This document shows positions 30,314-40,141 of a DNA stretch of 45,688 nucleotides, piece after piece (the stretch's first letter is position 1; the number at the start of each line of letters is the position of its first letter). Source of the DNA: an uncultured Flavobacteriaceae bacterium (GTDB lineage Bacteria; Bacteroidota; Bacteroidia; Flavobacteriales; Flavobacteriaceae); contig CAJJCA010000009.1 in the NCBI GenBank assembly GCA_905182575.1, positions 1 through 45,688 of the forward strand. Reading direction: 5' to 3'. Made by a program: the position numbers and the translations under genes. The notes beneath the pieces are model-generated. The model saw nothing but the letters and a program-made list of their open reading frames with translations, was not told the origin of the DNA and did not search any database.

Positions 30314-31381
30314 ATGAGTTTATCAGCAGCAGAGAAAGAGCAATATGACAGACACCTAATTCTTAATGAAATTGGTGAAGAAGGTCAACTAAAACTTAAA
30401 AAAGCAAAGGTGTTGGTCATAGGTGCTGGTGGTTTGGGTTGTCCTATCTTGCAATATTTATCTGCTGCTGGAGTTGGGACAATTGGCGTTGTAGATGATG
30501 ACAATGTAGATCAATCCAATCTTCAAAGACAAATTCTTTACACCCATCTAGACATTGGTGAAAACAAAGCAGAATCTTCTGCAAAGAGGCTAAAATCATT
30601 AAATCCGTTTGTTGATTTTAAGGTTTATAGAACAAGACTTACCACCAAAAACGTTTTGAATTTATTTAAAAATTACGATCTAATTGTAGATGGAACTGAT
30701 AATTTCCCTTCAAGGTACTTGATTAATGATGCTGCGGTGCTAACTGACAAGCCCATCATTTTTGGATCAATATTTAAGTTTAAAGGACAATTGTCTGTGT
30801 TTAATTACAAAAACGGCCCCACCTACCGCTGTTTGTTTCCCACCCCTCCCAAAGCAAATGAAGTACCCAATTGTTCTGAAATTGGAGTTCTTGGAGTTTT
30901 GCCGGGAATTATAGGCAGCTTACAAGCCAACGAAGTCCTTAAAATTATTCTTGGTTTAGGAGAAATCTTAACTGGAAAACTATTGACTTTTGATGCATTA
31001 TCGATGAATCAGAGGCTCCTTACCTTTAAAAAAAACCCTTCTATTTCAATTACAAAATTAGAAGAAGAATATGATTCTATTTGTGGAATTCCTCCCGCCG
31101 CAAAAGAAATAAGTTTTACGACATTTAAAAATCAAGCTTTTCAATTTAATGTACTCGATGTGAGAACACCGAAAGAACGAAATGAATTTCACATCAAAAG
31201 TTTTCATATTCCTTTGAACGACCTGTCAGAAAGACACCACGAAATTTCGCAAGACAAAAAACTACTGGTTTACTGCAAGTCTGGTGTCCGAAGTGCTCAT
31301 GCGATTGCGATACTTCAAGAAAATGGTTTTAAAAATGAATTGGTGAATCTAAAAGGTGGCTTGCCTTTGGATATGTCTTGA
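30314..31381 (+). CDS. thiF: ThiF/MoeB-type adenylyltransferase fused to a rhodanese domain
   Basis: Adenylates the C-terminal Gly of ThiS and helps deliver sulfur. The 355 residues have an E1-like domain (about 1-240) with the ATP loop VLVIGAGGLGCPILQYLSAA, VDDDNVDQSNLQRQILY, and IVDGTDNFPSRYLINDA. A C-terminal rhodanese domain follows from about 265, with FNVLDVRTPKERNEFH and the active-site loop LVYCKSGVRSAHA (catalytic Cys in V-Y-C-K). The two zinc-binding Cys pairs of MoeB seem reduced to one Cys each (TYRCLF and SICGIP). The 30314 ATG, two bases after thiH, is preferred over an upstream in-frame TTG. Last gene of the operon. Confidence 0.92.
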   Translation: MSLSAAEKEQYDRHLILNEIGEEGQLKLKKAKVLVIGAGGLGCPILQYLSAAGVGTIGVVDDDNVDQSNLQRQILYTHLDIGENKAESSAKRLKSLNPFVDFKVYRTRLTTKNVLNLFKNYDLIVDGTDNFPSRYLINDAAVLTDKPIIFGSIFKFKGQLSVFNYKNGPTYRCLFPTPPKANEVPNCSEIGVLGVLPGIIGSLQANEVLKIILGLGEILTGKLLTFDALSMNQRLLTFKKNPSISITKLEEEYDSICGIPPAAKEISFTTFKNQAFQFNVLDVRTPKERNEFHIKSFHIPLNDLSERHHEISQDKKLLVYCKSGVRSAHAIAILQENGFKNELVNLKGGLPLDMS

Positions 31382-31384
31382 ACT

Positions 31385-31810
31385 CTACGGTTTTAAAAAC
31401 TCTTCTTGTGAAATTTGGAGGAAGTTCCCATCTTTTGAGGCGTCAAAAAAGAAGTCAAAAGTATGTCTTTCTCCATAATTGATTACAGTATGTTCTTTGT
31501 CCTCAAAATAAAACTCTTTTGACTTGTATTGTACATACAGGCGTGTGATCGGAATTCCTGTAAATAGAAACTCATCATTATTTCGGATGTAAATGTGATT
31601 TAAATATTTTTTGTACTGGTCTCGAATGCATACAATAATGTCATGATCGACAGTGTTTCTAATTAAAAGAGCAGAACTTGAAATTTCGTAAATCACATCG
31701 GGTGGAAATTTATCTGCAAAGGTTTTATCACCCGTCTCACCTCTCTGGGAAAAGCCTAGTGAAAAAACTAAAAAGGTAAAAAAAAATAAATTATATTTAA
31801 ACTTTATCAT
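31385..31810 (-). CDS. secreted protein of unknown function
   Basis: 141 residues with a signal peptide (about 1-21, MIKFKYNLFFFTFLVFSLGF then SQ). The mature part is a small beta-rich domain with SALLIRNTVDHDIIVCIRDQ and an IRNNDEFLFTGIP turn, resembling short flavobacterial outer-membrane or periplasmic proteins that read rigid domains, but I cannot name a family. It converges on thiF, with four bases between the two stops. Function unknown. Confidence 0.7.
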   Translation of the reverse strand: MIKFKYNLFFFTFLVFSLGFSQRGETGDKTFADKFPPDVIYEISSSALLIRNTVDHDIIVCIRDQYKKYLNHIYIRNNDEFLFTGIPITRLYVQYKSKEFYFEDKEHTVINYGERHTFDFFFDASKDGNFLQISQEEFLKP

Positions 31811-31919
31811 TTTAATTGAATTTATTGAGGTTTACGATTTAGATAATTATTGCTTCAAATAGTTTAATTTAAACTAGAAATACATAAGAAATATATAAAA
31901 AATAAAATTGATACTTCAC

Positions 31920-33113
31920 ATGGCTTATCTTAAAATATTATTGATACTTATTTTTAGTACTACTTTAATTGCGCAAAGTAAGTTTGAAACCTTAAACATG
32001 CGGATGCATAAATTTGTAGACGATGAAGATCTAGCTGGTGTTCAAACATTAGTAATTAAAGACAATAAGGTTTTAAATTTTGACACTTATGGGTATTCGA
32101 ACATTAAGGAACAAAAACCTTTAACAGAAAACAGTATTTTCAGAATTGGTTCCATGACCAAGTGTATTGTATCTGTTGCATTTATGAAGCTTTACGATCA
32201 AGGTCACTTTAATCTTGAAGATCCTATTAAAAAGTATATTCCAGAATTCAACAACACATTGGTTGATGATGGAAAGGGTAATTATGTTAAAGTTTCTAGG
32301 CCCATAAGAATCATCGACCTACTTCGTCATACTTCTGGCTATGGAAAATCTAATCCTTTTCTTGCTGAAAAATTTAATCATCTAAAATCTTTTAAGTCAG
32401 CTGATCTTAAAACTGAGGTGGAAAGAATGAGTGAAATTCCTCTTTCCTGTGAGCCAGGTACTGTATGGAGATATGGGCCTTCGGTGAATATCTGTGGATA
32501 TTTAATTGAATTAATCTCTAGGAAAAAACTTGACGAATTCCTGAAAGATGAGATTTTTGATCCGTTAAATATGACGGATACTTTTTTTGAGATTCCAGCG
32601 AGTAAATTCGATAGATTTACAACACTATACATTAAAGACAATGAAAATAATATCGTTGAATTTGATCATCCGAATGATTCTTCTTTTACAAAAGAAGTAA
32701 CTTTTTTTAACGCTGCAGGACTTATGGCTTCAACAATCAAAGATTTTTCTCAGTTTTGTAAAATGATGCTTAACAAGGGGGAGTTAAATGGTGTCCAAAT
32801 TCTTAAACCTAAAACTGTTTTACTTATGACTGAAGATCGTTTAAATGGAATCCCAAATGCTAAACCTTCTAATGCTAATCATAAACCCAATGCCTCAGTT
32901 GGTTTTGGATTGGGATTTAATGTAATCACTGATATTCAAAAATATCCAATTGAAGGAAGTCTAGGAAGCTATGGCTGGCATGGATCCAATGGGACATATT
33001 TTAAAATTGATCCAAAAGAAAACTTAATGCTCATTTTCATGACACAAATGAAGGGTTTTGAATATTCTCAAAAGGAAATATTCGAGTCAATGGTATACAA
33101 GGCTGTTTTATAA
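31920..33113 (+). CDS. serine hydrolase (class C beta-lactamase/esterase family)
   Basis: A secreted serine hydrolase of the beta-lactamase/D-aminopeptidase/EstB fold. The signal peptide spans about residues 1-19 (MAYLKILLILIFSTTLIAQ). The nucleophile motif is S-x-x-K in IGSMTKCIVS, the Tyr motif is in WRYGPSVNICGYLIE, and the KTG-equivalent is WHGSNGTYFKIDP. The ATG at 31920 is preferred over an in-frame TTG at 31908. About 397 residues, intact. Bacteroidota use such proteins as esterases or as D-amino peptide hydrolases; activity against antibiotics is not implied. The substrate is unknown. Confidence 0.85.
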   Translation: MAYLKILLILIFSTTLIAQSKFETLNMRMHKFVDDEDLAGVQTLVIKDNKVLNFDTYGYSNIKEQKPLTENSIFRIGSMTKCIVSVAFMKLYDQGHFNLEDPIKKYIPEFNNTLVDDGKGNYVKVSRPIRIIDLLRHTSGYGKSNPFLAEKFNHLKSFKSADLKTEVERMSEIPLSCEPGTVWRYGPSVNICGYLIELISRKKLDEFLKDEIFDPLNMTDTFFEIPASKFDRFTTLYIKDNENNIVEFDHPNDSSFTKEVTFFNAAGLMASTIKDFSQFCKMMLNKGELNGVQILKPKTVLLMTEDRLNGIPNAKPSNANHKPNASVGFGLGFNVITDIQKYPIEGSLGSYGWHGSNGTYFKIDPKENLMLIFMTQMKGFEYSQKEIFESMVYKAVL

Positions 33114-33188
33114 ATATTAAGTCTTCTAAGAGTGCCTTTTGTTTGTCTATATAAGCATTATTGCCTATGTATTAATTATAACACGTAG

Positions 33189-33509
33189 TTGTGTTACTGT
33201 CAACCTAATTGTGTCCATTTTTTAAAAAAGGAATGTTATGCCTGTCCGGAGTGCAGTCTTCAATGGAACCCAGATGCTAACGTCGAAGCAATCGTTTTGA
33301 TTGTCAAGGATTCAAATGGAAATGTTTTGGTCGATGGAGATCCGGTTATTGTCATAAAATATGTACCAGTTAAGAGTTCTTCCACTACCATAAAAAGAGT
33401 GACAAAAGTAAAACGTATCCGACTCAGTGAAGGCGATCACAACATTAGCTGTAAAATTGAGGGTTTTTGCTCCATGGCACTCAAATCTGAGTTTATCAAA
33501 AAGGTATAA
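33189..33509 (+). CDS. YjdM/PhnA-like zinc ribbon protein, start unclear
   Basis: A small cytoplasmic protein with an N-terminal zinc ribbon (C-x-x-C in [11 protein letters not shown], with earlier Cys at positions 2, 4 and 8) and a C-terminal SH3-like part: [40 protein letters not shown]. This is the YjdM/PhnA pattern, a widespread protein of uncertain role that is named after phosphonate genes. No ATG precedes; the TTG at 33189 is only the first open start, and the first ten codons do not match the family, so the N-terminus may be damaged. The downstream GH78 gene converges on it with 8 bases between. Confidence 0.7.
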   Translation: MCYCQPNCVHFLKKECYACPECSLQWNPDANVEAIVLIVKDSNGNVLVDGDPVIVIKYVPVKSSSTTIKRVTKVKRIRLSEGDHNISCKIEGFCSMALKSEFIKKV

Positions 33510-33517
33510 AAGTATAT

Positions 33518-35803
33518 TTACCTTGCGCTTATCTCATGCACTCCCCCTTTTACATGAAACAATTTATAGTTGTCCGCAAGGCCTACTGAAATGCCTTTAT
33601 TGCCATTTATAGTTACTTGTTTGTTCTTAATTGGAATGTAAACAATCGCAACTGAGTTTTCAGGTACAGATAAATAAATATCCATTCCATTTTTCACTTT
33701 TGTGATTTTGACGGCAACTTTACCAGCAACCGTTTCATTTCCAGTTTCTGCAAATTCAAGATTTCCCAATTGTGGTTTAACATAAAAACTTTTCCATCCT
33801 GCGCTTGCAGGATAAAGTCCACAAACGTATTGGGAAAGCAGCGTCAAACCTCCCCCACTCCAAGCGTGATTATTAGTGCCCATGCCCGTTTGATCTCCTA
33901 AGCGTATGCGCGCTAGATCTGTTTTTTCTCCAAAGTTTTCGCTAAGTGTCGTCCATGGAGAAACATCCACCATATTGTAGAAACGTTTTTTCATTCTTTC
34001 CAAACCATATTCGGGTTCTTCCATAATAAACAGGGCCTCCAAAACATACTTCTCCATGTAGGGACTTGACAATTCTGTAGACTTTAAAATTTTAAAAAGA
34101 CTATTGTAGTCCTCTTTATCTGCTAAGCCAGATTTGGCAAGAGCTTGGGCTCGATCGTCATATTCACCTTCGTAGTCTTTGGTCCGGTATCCTTTTCCAT
34201 CCCAAAACGTTGCGTTAAAGTTGTTTTTGAATAATCTCATTGCTTCGCGTGTTGCATTAGCTTGATCCATTTCACCTAAAAGCTGAGACATATTGGCATG
34301 GCCTTTTAAGGCTAAATAATACCAGGCATTAAACCCCAACTGTTTGTCAATTTTCTTACCCCAATCGCCCCAATACCAATCCCCTTGCCTTTCGACTAGC
34401 GTACCATCTGGTTTCAACTTCCACACATCAAGGTAACGTTTAACACCTTCATAAATTTTTTCGATGGTGGCTTTATCTCCCGTATTTAAGTAATAATTCC
34501 AAAAACCATAATAACCCACACTTGCTAGCATCTGCCCAGGGAGCTCTTTGTTCCAGTTGCCTTGAGGAATTGGAGAGTAGATCGTTCCATCTTCTCGTTG
34601 CCAATGAATCAGTTCTAAGATTCCTTTTTTTGTTAAACTAGCAGCAGAAGGACTGAGCGCATAAAATGCCTCACCACTTTCATTAACCAAGTCGCCCCAC
34701 CATTGGGCGCGCTCTCTATCTGGACAATCCATGTAAGTGTCTCGCATTGTCACATAGAGAGTCCTAACTGACTTCTTCCAAAGTCTTTCATAAAACTTAT
34801 CATTGGCATTAAACCAACCGGTAAATGATGTGTTAAATCCTGTTTCACGGTATTTAAGGGAGTTGATTTTCAATCCTTTAGGAATAAAGTACTTCATAAC
34901 GTGACCATTCATCCAACCCAAAGACTCGTATTTTTGCTGACCTTCTTTTGTGACGTATTCGGCACGAACAGAAGCTAAATCCCAGCCCATGTAATCCGTG
35001 TTATCTGTTTGCATTTTAATTGTCAAACCTGCAGGAGCATCAATGTCTAAAATTGGAGTAACATGGCTGTTATAGGGGAGTTTGCACACAATCCATTCTC
35101 CATTTCCCTCGGAGGGAATTTCCTCTGAATTTTCATAGGCCCTAACTCCATAGTTTTTCCATAATGGAACAGGCCTTAAAACCAAATTATTCCATGGAGC
35201 TGATGTTGCATACCCAATGATTAATGAGGGTCTATATCCTTTTAATTTAGCATTGGGTTTCACCCAATCAAAATCACCGTTTTGCGCATCAAATTTTATA
35301 TTGGGCTCTGGTAATCTGAAATTAGGTTTAGGTCGTGAGGTGTCATCAAAGGCAATATTCAGCTTTGACAACCAGCTTGTATTTGTATAGAGACCAATCG
35401 CATCAGATTCAAAGACCAATCCTGCTTGACCACTACTTTTGTGAGAAAAACCGTCCTTGCCAAAATACCAGACCAAAACCGCGATTGTATTATTTCCTTG
35501 TTCTAGGAATGATCCAATGTCTACTTCGTCGTAATAGGTATCGTTCGGGTTTGGGCCACGTTTTAATTGACCTTCAAAAACGATCATCTCTCCGTTAATC
35601 CAAAGCCAATATTTTGAATCACAGGCTATTTTAGCAATTACTTTTTCAGGAATGATCTTAAGATTGATCTCTTTTCTGAAATTTATCCAGGTATTGGATT
35701 CATTCTGAACATCTTTGGAGGTAATTCTATTGGCTTTCCAACTGCTTGATTGTCCAAAAGAAAAAATACTGGTCAGCAAAGCGATGAATAATAGTCTTTT
35801 CAT
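33518..35803 (-). CDS. alpha-L-rhamnosidase, glycoside hydrolase family 78
   Basis: Cuts terminal L-rhamnose from plant or algal polysaccharides. The 761-residue protein starts with a signal peptide (about 1-17, MKRLLFIALLTSIFSFG). An N-terminal jelly-roll domain comes first, then the (alpha/alpha)6 barrel. Its acidic motif DCPDRERAQWWGD places Asp, Glu and Asp at the +0, +5 and +12 spacing of known GH78 active sites. GTNNHAWSGGG lies in the later barrel, followed by a small C-terminal beta domain ending in VHEISAR. Intact and alone, transcribed away from transaldolase. It fits breakdown of rhamnose-bearing sulfated polymers together with the sulfatases. Confidence 0.9.
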   Translation of the reverse strand: MKRLLFIALLTSIFSFGQSSSWKANRITSKDVQNESNTWINFRKEINLKIIPEKVIAKIACDSKYWLWINGEMIVFEGQLKRGPNPNDTYYDEVDIGSFLEQGNNTIAVLVWYFGKDGFSHKSSGQAGLVFESDAIGLYTNTSWLSKLNIAFDDTSRPKPNFRLPEPNIKFDAQNGDFDWVKPNAKLKGYRPSLIIGYATSAPWNNLVLRPVPLWKNYGVRAYENSEEIPSEGNGEWIVCKLPYNSHVTPILDIDAPAGLTIKMQTDNTDYMGWDLASVRAEYVTKEGQQKYESLGWMNGHVMKYFIPKGLKINSLKYRETGFNTSFTGWFNANDKFYERLWKKSVRTLYVTMRDTYMDCPDRERAQWWGDLVNESGEAFYALSPSAASLTKKGILELIHWQREDGTIYSPIPQGNWNKELPGQMLASVGYYGFWNYYLNTGDKATIEKIYEGVKRYLDVWKLKPDGTLVERQGDWYWGDWGKKIDKQLGFNAWYYLALKGHANMSQLLGEMDQANATREAMRLFKNNFNATFWDGKGYRTKDYEGEYDDRAQALAKSGLADKEDYNSLFKILKSTELSSPYMEKYVLEALFIMEEPEYGLERMKKRFYNMVDVSPWTTLSENFGEKTDLARIRLGDQTGMGTNNHAWSGGGLTLLSQYVCGLYPASAGWKSFYVKPQLGNLEFAETGNETVAGKVAVKITKVKNGMDIYLSVPENSVAIVYIPIKNKQVTINGNKGISVGLADNYKLFHVKGGVHEISAR

Positions 35804-35880
35804 TTATTTATCTTTTCAAAAAATTAAGATAAATAAAACCAGATAAAAAATTAAAATTTAATGATATTAAATAAAAAAAT

Positions 35881-35917
35881 AATGATTAACCAATATTTAG
35901 ATATCGGTTAATCATTA
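35881..35917 (-). terminator. intrinsic terminator after transaldolase
   Basis: AATGATTAACC (35881-35891) pairs with GGTTAATCATT (35906-35916), an exact 11-bp stem. Read leftward it is followed by a T-run, so it ends transcription from the transaldolase gene. Confidence 0.8.
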
Positions 35918-35949
35918 TGTATAAAGTATTGATTAAAAGGTTTAAATCA

Positions 35950-36603
35950 CTAATTACCTTTAGCGTAATCTTCAAGAAATTTAGCCAAACCACTATCCGT
36001 TAAAGGGTGTTTTAATAGCCCTGTTATTGAAGATAATGGGCCAGTCATCACATCAGATCCAATTTTGGCACAATTAATAACGTGCATGGTATGTCTTACA
36101 GATGCTGCGAGAATTTGAGTTTGAAAACCATAGTTATCATAAATCATTCTGATCTCTTCAATTAGCGTCAAACCATCCGTAGAGATGTCATCTAATCTCC
36201 CTATAAAAGGAGAAACATATGTTGCGCCAGCCTTGGCAGCTAATAGTGCTTGACCTGCAGAAAAAACTAAGGTGACGTTTGTTTTAACACCTTTATCAGA
36301 AAAATATTTACAAGCTTTCACACCATCTGCAATCATTGGTAGTTTTACTACAATTTGAGGATGTAATGCTGCCAATGCTTCCCCTTCTTTTATCATGCCG
36401 TCAAGATCAGTGGCGATTACTTCAGCACTAACATCTCCTGAAACTAAATCACATATTTTGGTGTAATGTGCTAAAATATTTTCTGTACCCGTGATGCCTT
36501 CCTTTGCCATCAATGATGGATTTGTAGTTACTCCATCTAAAACACCTAAAGCTTCTGCTTCTGCGATGTCACTGAGGTTTGCGGTGTCAATAAAAAATTT
36601 CAT
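35950..36603 (-). CDS. tal: transaldolase, short TalC/Fsa-type
   Basis: Transfers a three-carbon unit in the pentose phosphate pathway through a Schiff base. The 217-residue barrel has [26 protein letters not shown] and the catalytic Lys in [10 protein letters not shown] at about residue 86. The residue that separates the two enzymes of this family is Phe ([11 protein letters not shown]), as in transaldolases, where fructose-6-phosphate aldolase has Tyr. [20 protein letters not shown] also matches. Intact. A TATATTTG box lies about 110 bases upstream on the same strand. Confidence 0.93.
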   Translation of the reverse strand: MKFFIDTANLSDIAEAEALGVLDGVTTNPSLMAKEGITGTENILAHYTKICDLVSGDVSAEVIATDLDGMIKEGEALAALHPQIVVKLPMIADGVKACKYFSDKGVKTNVTLVFSAGQALLAAKAGATYVSPFIGRLDDISTDGLTLIEEIRMIYDNYGFQTQILAASVRHTMHVINCAKIGSDVMTGPLSSITGLLKHPLTDSGLAKFLEDYAKGN

Positions 36604-36710
36604 ATTACAAGTTTTTTTTAAAAGTTTTTACAATTAAGAATTGAACTGACGTTTTTATTATTCAATCTTCTCTAAGTTTTTACCTTTCGAATTTGGATAT
36701 TTAATTTCTG

Positions 36711-36718
36711 CAAATATA
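36711..36718 (-). promoter_or_regulatory. candidate -7 promoter box for transaldolase
   Basis: Read on the minus strand the bases are TATATTTG, an exact TAnnTTTG match, with a TTG triplet (36735-36737) 16 bases upstream. It would give a leader of about 100 bases. Confidence 0.4.
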
Positions 36719-36795
36719 GCTGAAAGATTTTTATCAATATAAATTGGATGATACTATTAGGGGAACTTAGAGCTAATTAAATCCGTTTAAATAAA

Positions 36796-38318
36796 TTATT
36801 TTTTGAAAATGATCCTGTTTTCATCATAAATAGGGCTTTCTATTCCTAAGAAATCTAAAACACTGTGAAAAACATTATGTTGGTATAAAACTTCATTGTT
36901 CTTAAGTGTTTTGGCATCATCAGATAGCCAAACAATAAATGGAATTTCTAATTGTTCCTTTGGTGCAATACTTGCAGGTATACCGTGCATATATAAATTA
37001 TTTTCGCCTAAAGATTCTCCATGATCAGAAACATAAAACATAGAACTATTATATTCTTCCAATTCTTTTAATTCCTCAATTAAACTAGACAAAATGAAGT
37101 CCGTGTAAACAATGGTATTGTCGTAAGCATTTATTAGTTCTTCTTGGGTACATTTTCCCAACTCTACATTTTCGCATACTGGTGTGAATTTATTAAATTT
37201 GGTGGATATTTCTTGTAGTAAGTTGGTCCATGGCTGGTACTGGTGTGGAGTACGAGTAATATTTTATCTTTTTTACTTTCCAACAATTGTGCTCTTAAAC
37301 CGCTGAGTAATATTTCATCATATCCACACCCTTCCCCTTCGCATAGTTTTTCTAAAGCTGCCCCCTACCTTGATAGTTATTAATCTTAACAGCAGGCTCT
37401 CCCCAGTTTGTAGTTCTCCAAATAACTTCTACATCATTTCTAAATAAATAATTGGGTAAAGTCTCATACGATTCACCGCCATCTTTGTGTTCTAGAATGC
37501 ACTGAACTCCAGCAGTCGTATAGGTTGCACAGGATTCTGCTTTATAACTATAAACATTCTCTATCTTAGAAAGCAGCGGATTTGTTTCCTTCCCATAACC
37601 GTATAATGAAAAGTTTTCACTTCGAGCAGATTCTCCAATTACAAGTACTGCAATAGATTTTTTATCATTCTCTATAGTAGCGTGTTTAAAGGGCTTTTTT
37701 TGCTTATTTTCTTCATTTTTGTGAATATAAAATCGAGAGGTATTTACAATATAGGACCAGGGCATAACCAAACCTCCTAAGGCTTTTGAATTTTTATCAA
37801 TCCACAACCAACTACTAGAGTTGCAAGAATTTTAGGAGAAAATGAATTAATGCCGAGCCGATATGTGCCAAAAAAGTTTTGAGTTTTACTTTAACAATTT
37901 TAATTTTAAAAATTAAAATATTTGGGATCACTCCTAACAAAATTAAATACAGAATCAAGCTAAAAGAAAAGAAACTACTGGACTCTTCATAATTGGTGTT
38001 GAGAACATTACCAATCATTGTTTTGTCTATTATTACTCCATAAGTAAATATAAAATATACAGCAATTGCATTTGTGTTGACAGAAAGAACCAGTAATACT
38101 CTACCAATAAAAGGTGCTATAAATAGTATTATATAAAAAATAAGCGCGTTTAAAACTAAAATGGTAGCAATCAAACTGACAAGGGTTAAAACTCCATCCA
38201 AACTTTTATAGTCCAAATTATCCGTAGCGAATTGAAATAACGGCAGGTGGTATAAAACTAAATTAACACAACTAATTATTAATGAAACGTAGCTTACTTT
38301 AATGTTGTTTTTGAACAT
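36796..38318 (-). pseudogene. phosphoethanolamine transferase (EptA-like), frameshifted
   Basis: Adds phosphoethanolamine to lipid A or another envelope lipid at the periplasmic side. The N-terminal part (38318 to 37815) has five hydrophobic segments starting MFKNNIKVSYVSLIISCVN. The middle (37807 to 37352) opens the sulfatase-like domain with VLVIGESARSENFSLYGYG and the nucleophile Thr in SCATYTTAGVQCI. The end (37161 to 36796) has MFYVSDHGESLGENNLYMHG, the zinc-binding Asp/His set. Frames break at about 37815, at 37355, and in an AAA run at about 37190; between the last two the frame reads EKLCEGEGCGYDEILLSGLR. Normal length is about 510-540. It overlaps the PAP2 gene by 20 bases. Confidence 0.85.
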
Positions 38319-39062
38319 GAATCTTTATCATTAAATATAATGTTGTAAAAATAGAAAATAGTGAAATATAAACCACCAACAGATTTTTGTCATAAATTTC
38401 TTTGATGAGAGCAAGGGCCCAAATTATTAAAAAGAAAATTATAAAGGTATAATATTTTTTATTTTTAATAAAATCCCAATACAAATTAAATAACTTACTA
38501 TGCTCGTCTCCGTGCACAGATGTATCCAATCGTACTGCCAATAAAAACATCAACTGGAAAATGCGCTCCTACTCCAACTCTAGAAAACGCAATAAATAAT
38601 CCAACCACAAGAATAAAAAAAGTCCATAATATTTTGTTTTAAATTCCTTGGGCATAAATGCGAATAGTAATAAAGTAATTACTGAAAAAGTTGTTATTGA
38701 ATGTCCCGATGGCAAGCTTGAAAAACCGGTATGTACTCTTCCTATAATTACAAAAAATTCATTATCAAGTATTTCTGCAGGTCTAGGAACATCAAATATT
38801 TCTTTTAGTAGAAATGATATTACGGCTGAAATTATTGTAGGTATTTTAATGATTTTATACGTTTAGGTGCATAAACAATAAAAACAGTCAAAAAAGGCAA
38901 AATTATTAGTGGATTACCCAGCTGCGTTAAGTTAAATTGTAAGCTGGAAAGCTCGGATAATTTACTGTTTAAATAAAAAAATAAATCTTTTTGAATTTCA
39001 ACATAACCCTCAACACTAAAAGCACCATGCTGAAGTAGTAATAAAACAATTACAAACAACAA
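38299..39062 (-). pseudogene. PAP2-family lipid phosphatase, frameshifted and start lost
   Basis: An inner-membrane phosphatase of the PAP2 superfamily (as in lipid A or undecaprenyl pyrophosphate phosphatases). Reading leftward, all three active-site blocks are found across three frames: KEIFDVPRPAEI, then FSSLPSGHSITTF, then FSRVGVGAHFPVDVFIG. An early membrane helix and NLTQLGNPLIILPFLTVFIV precede them. Frame changes lie at about 38840 and 38600. Above 39062 the frame stays open to about 39192, but no proper start is seen, and the upstream side collides with the truncated recombinase, so the N-terminus is probably lost. It overlaps the transferase gene, and the two likely form an operon for lipid A remodelling. 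Confidence 0.8.
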
Positions 39063-39133
39063 TAAAAAAGGAATAAAAAGTAATCTTAATCTTATGTTGT
39101 TAAAGTTATTAATTACTAGATTGGCTTTGTTAG

Positions 39134-39799
39134 AACGAAAACATACTCTATTTAAGCCCCAAAGAGCTACGATTAATAGAAGATGCTCCCCTATTGAGTA
39201 ATTCGCTTAAAAACGCTCGGAAATGGCTCCTACTGGGCTGCAACATTGGGCAAAGAGGGAGTGACCTATTGCTATTAGATGAAACCAATTTTATAAATAG
39301 AAACGGCCTAGACGTAATTGAATTAAAGCAGCAAAAAACAGATAAAAGAGTTACAATTCCAGTGCTTGAAAAAACTAAAGAAATCATAAAAGATGGATTG
39401 CCTTACAAAATATCAATTCAGAAATTCAACAAGCATATTAAAGAAATATGTAGAATTGCAGAGATTAACGAAATGATAAATGATAGTAAGATAACTGTAA
39501 CAGAAATAGGCAAAGGGAACAAAGAGAAAAGAAAAGTAAGTGGCACTTATCCAAAATGGGAACTAATGGCTTCACACGTTTGCAGACGTTCTTTCTGCAC
39601 TAACCTCTACGGAACTCTTCCAACTCCCTTAATAATGAGTATATCCGCTCACAGTTCAGAAAAGATGCTATTAAACTATATTGGTAAAGACAGTTTAGAT
39701 TTTGCTCAGCAAATTGCTGATTTCTATACCCTACAAGCCTTAAGAGAGAAAAAAGAGCCTCAATTAAAAGTAATTAAAAACGCCTCTTCACAAGATTAG
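39134..39799 (+). pseudogene. tyrosine recombinase, catalytic-domain fragment
   Basis: A Bacteroidota-type tyrosine recombinase/integrase lacking its N-terminal arm and core-binding domains. The frame opens at 39134 after a TAG and begins ILYLSPKELRLIEDA, then ARKWLLLGCNIGQRGSDLLL with the first catalytic Arg. Further on are the H-x-x-R block in SHVCRRSFCTNL, the second His in SAHSSEKML, and the nucleophile Tyr in LLNYIGKDSL, so the catalytic residues survive. The protein ends at 39799. It is 5'-cut exactly where the oppositely oriented PAP2 gene begins, and 128 bases before the first large direct repeat. Probably an immobile remnant. Confidence 0.8.
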
Positions 39800-39926
39800 T
39801 CAAGCTGAAAGCAAATACTCTAAGCGCTCTTGTTATATGCATACCAGCATGATAGCTTACACTCTAACTAGCTCTATTAACTAGCAAAAAGCAAAAAAAT
39901 CCAGGAGTCTTTTAAAGACTCTCACC

Positions 39927-40024
39927 CCCCACCCCTTCAAAATAAGTCTATTTCCCTTTTGGGGATACGCTGGTGAAATGGGTATATAATCTAATCTCCT
40001 AATCCAACTATGGGTTTTTTATGC
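39927..40024. repeat. 98-bp direct repeat, copy A
   Basis: Nearly identical to 41942-42038; shared blocks include CCCCACCCCTTCAAAATAAG, TTTTGGGGATACGCTGGTG and GAAATGGGTATATAA, then CTAATCTCCTAATCCA. The match may extend left to about 39892 more weakly. It ends in GGGTTTTTTATGC on this strand, and a T-rich run also lies at the left end on the other strand. Both strands have short open frames, but neither looks like a known protein. Confidence 0.9.
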
Positions 40025-40088
40025 TTAATTATATTTCTCTATATTTAAACATCTAATAACCAACACTGTGAAAAAGTAACTTTTTCTG

Positions 40089-40128
40089 TTAAACCACATG
40101 CATATCATTTTTTGTAAGTTCAAATAGC
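40089..40128 (-). repeat. LTEDDMPVV-type gene-end repeat, copy 3
   Basis: The minus-strand frame reads I-A-R-L-F-E-L-T-K-N-D-M-H-V-V-stop. It joins the C-I-x-R-L-F ending seen at 5198 and 8262 to the L-T-E-D-D-M-P-V-V ending of the other copies, so the two repeat families appear to be parts of one sequence. Confidence 0.55.
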
Positions 40129-40141
40129 CTTGCAATATACT

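Larger units (their letters stand above)
39800..40141. other. repeat-rich spacer after the recombinase
   Basis: No gene seen. It holds the 98-bp direct repeat copy A (39927-40024), the leader-like ATATTTAAACATCTAATAA (40041-40059) with no gene after it, and copy 3 of the LTEDDMPVV-type repeat at 40089. An 8-bp exact inverted repeat GAGTCTTT/AAAGACTC lies at 39905-39921. Confidence 0.6.

Noticed and set aside
38648-38866. 72-codon plus-strand ORF
   Set aside because: Exact antisense of the PAP2 K-x6-R-P and PSGH blocks, so a shadow.
39961-40024. tRNA-like sequence in the 98-bp repeat (GGTGAAATGGGTA resembles a D arm)
   Set aside because: No T arm with TTCGAAT and no acceptor pairing could be built.
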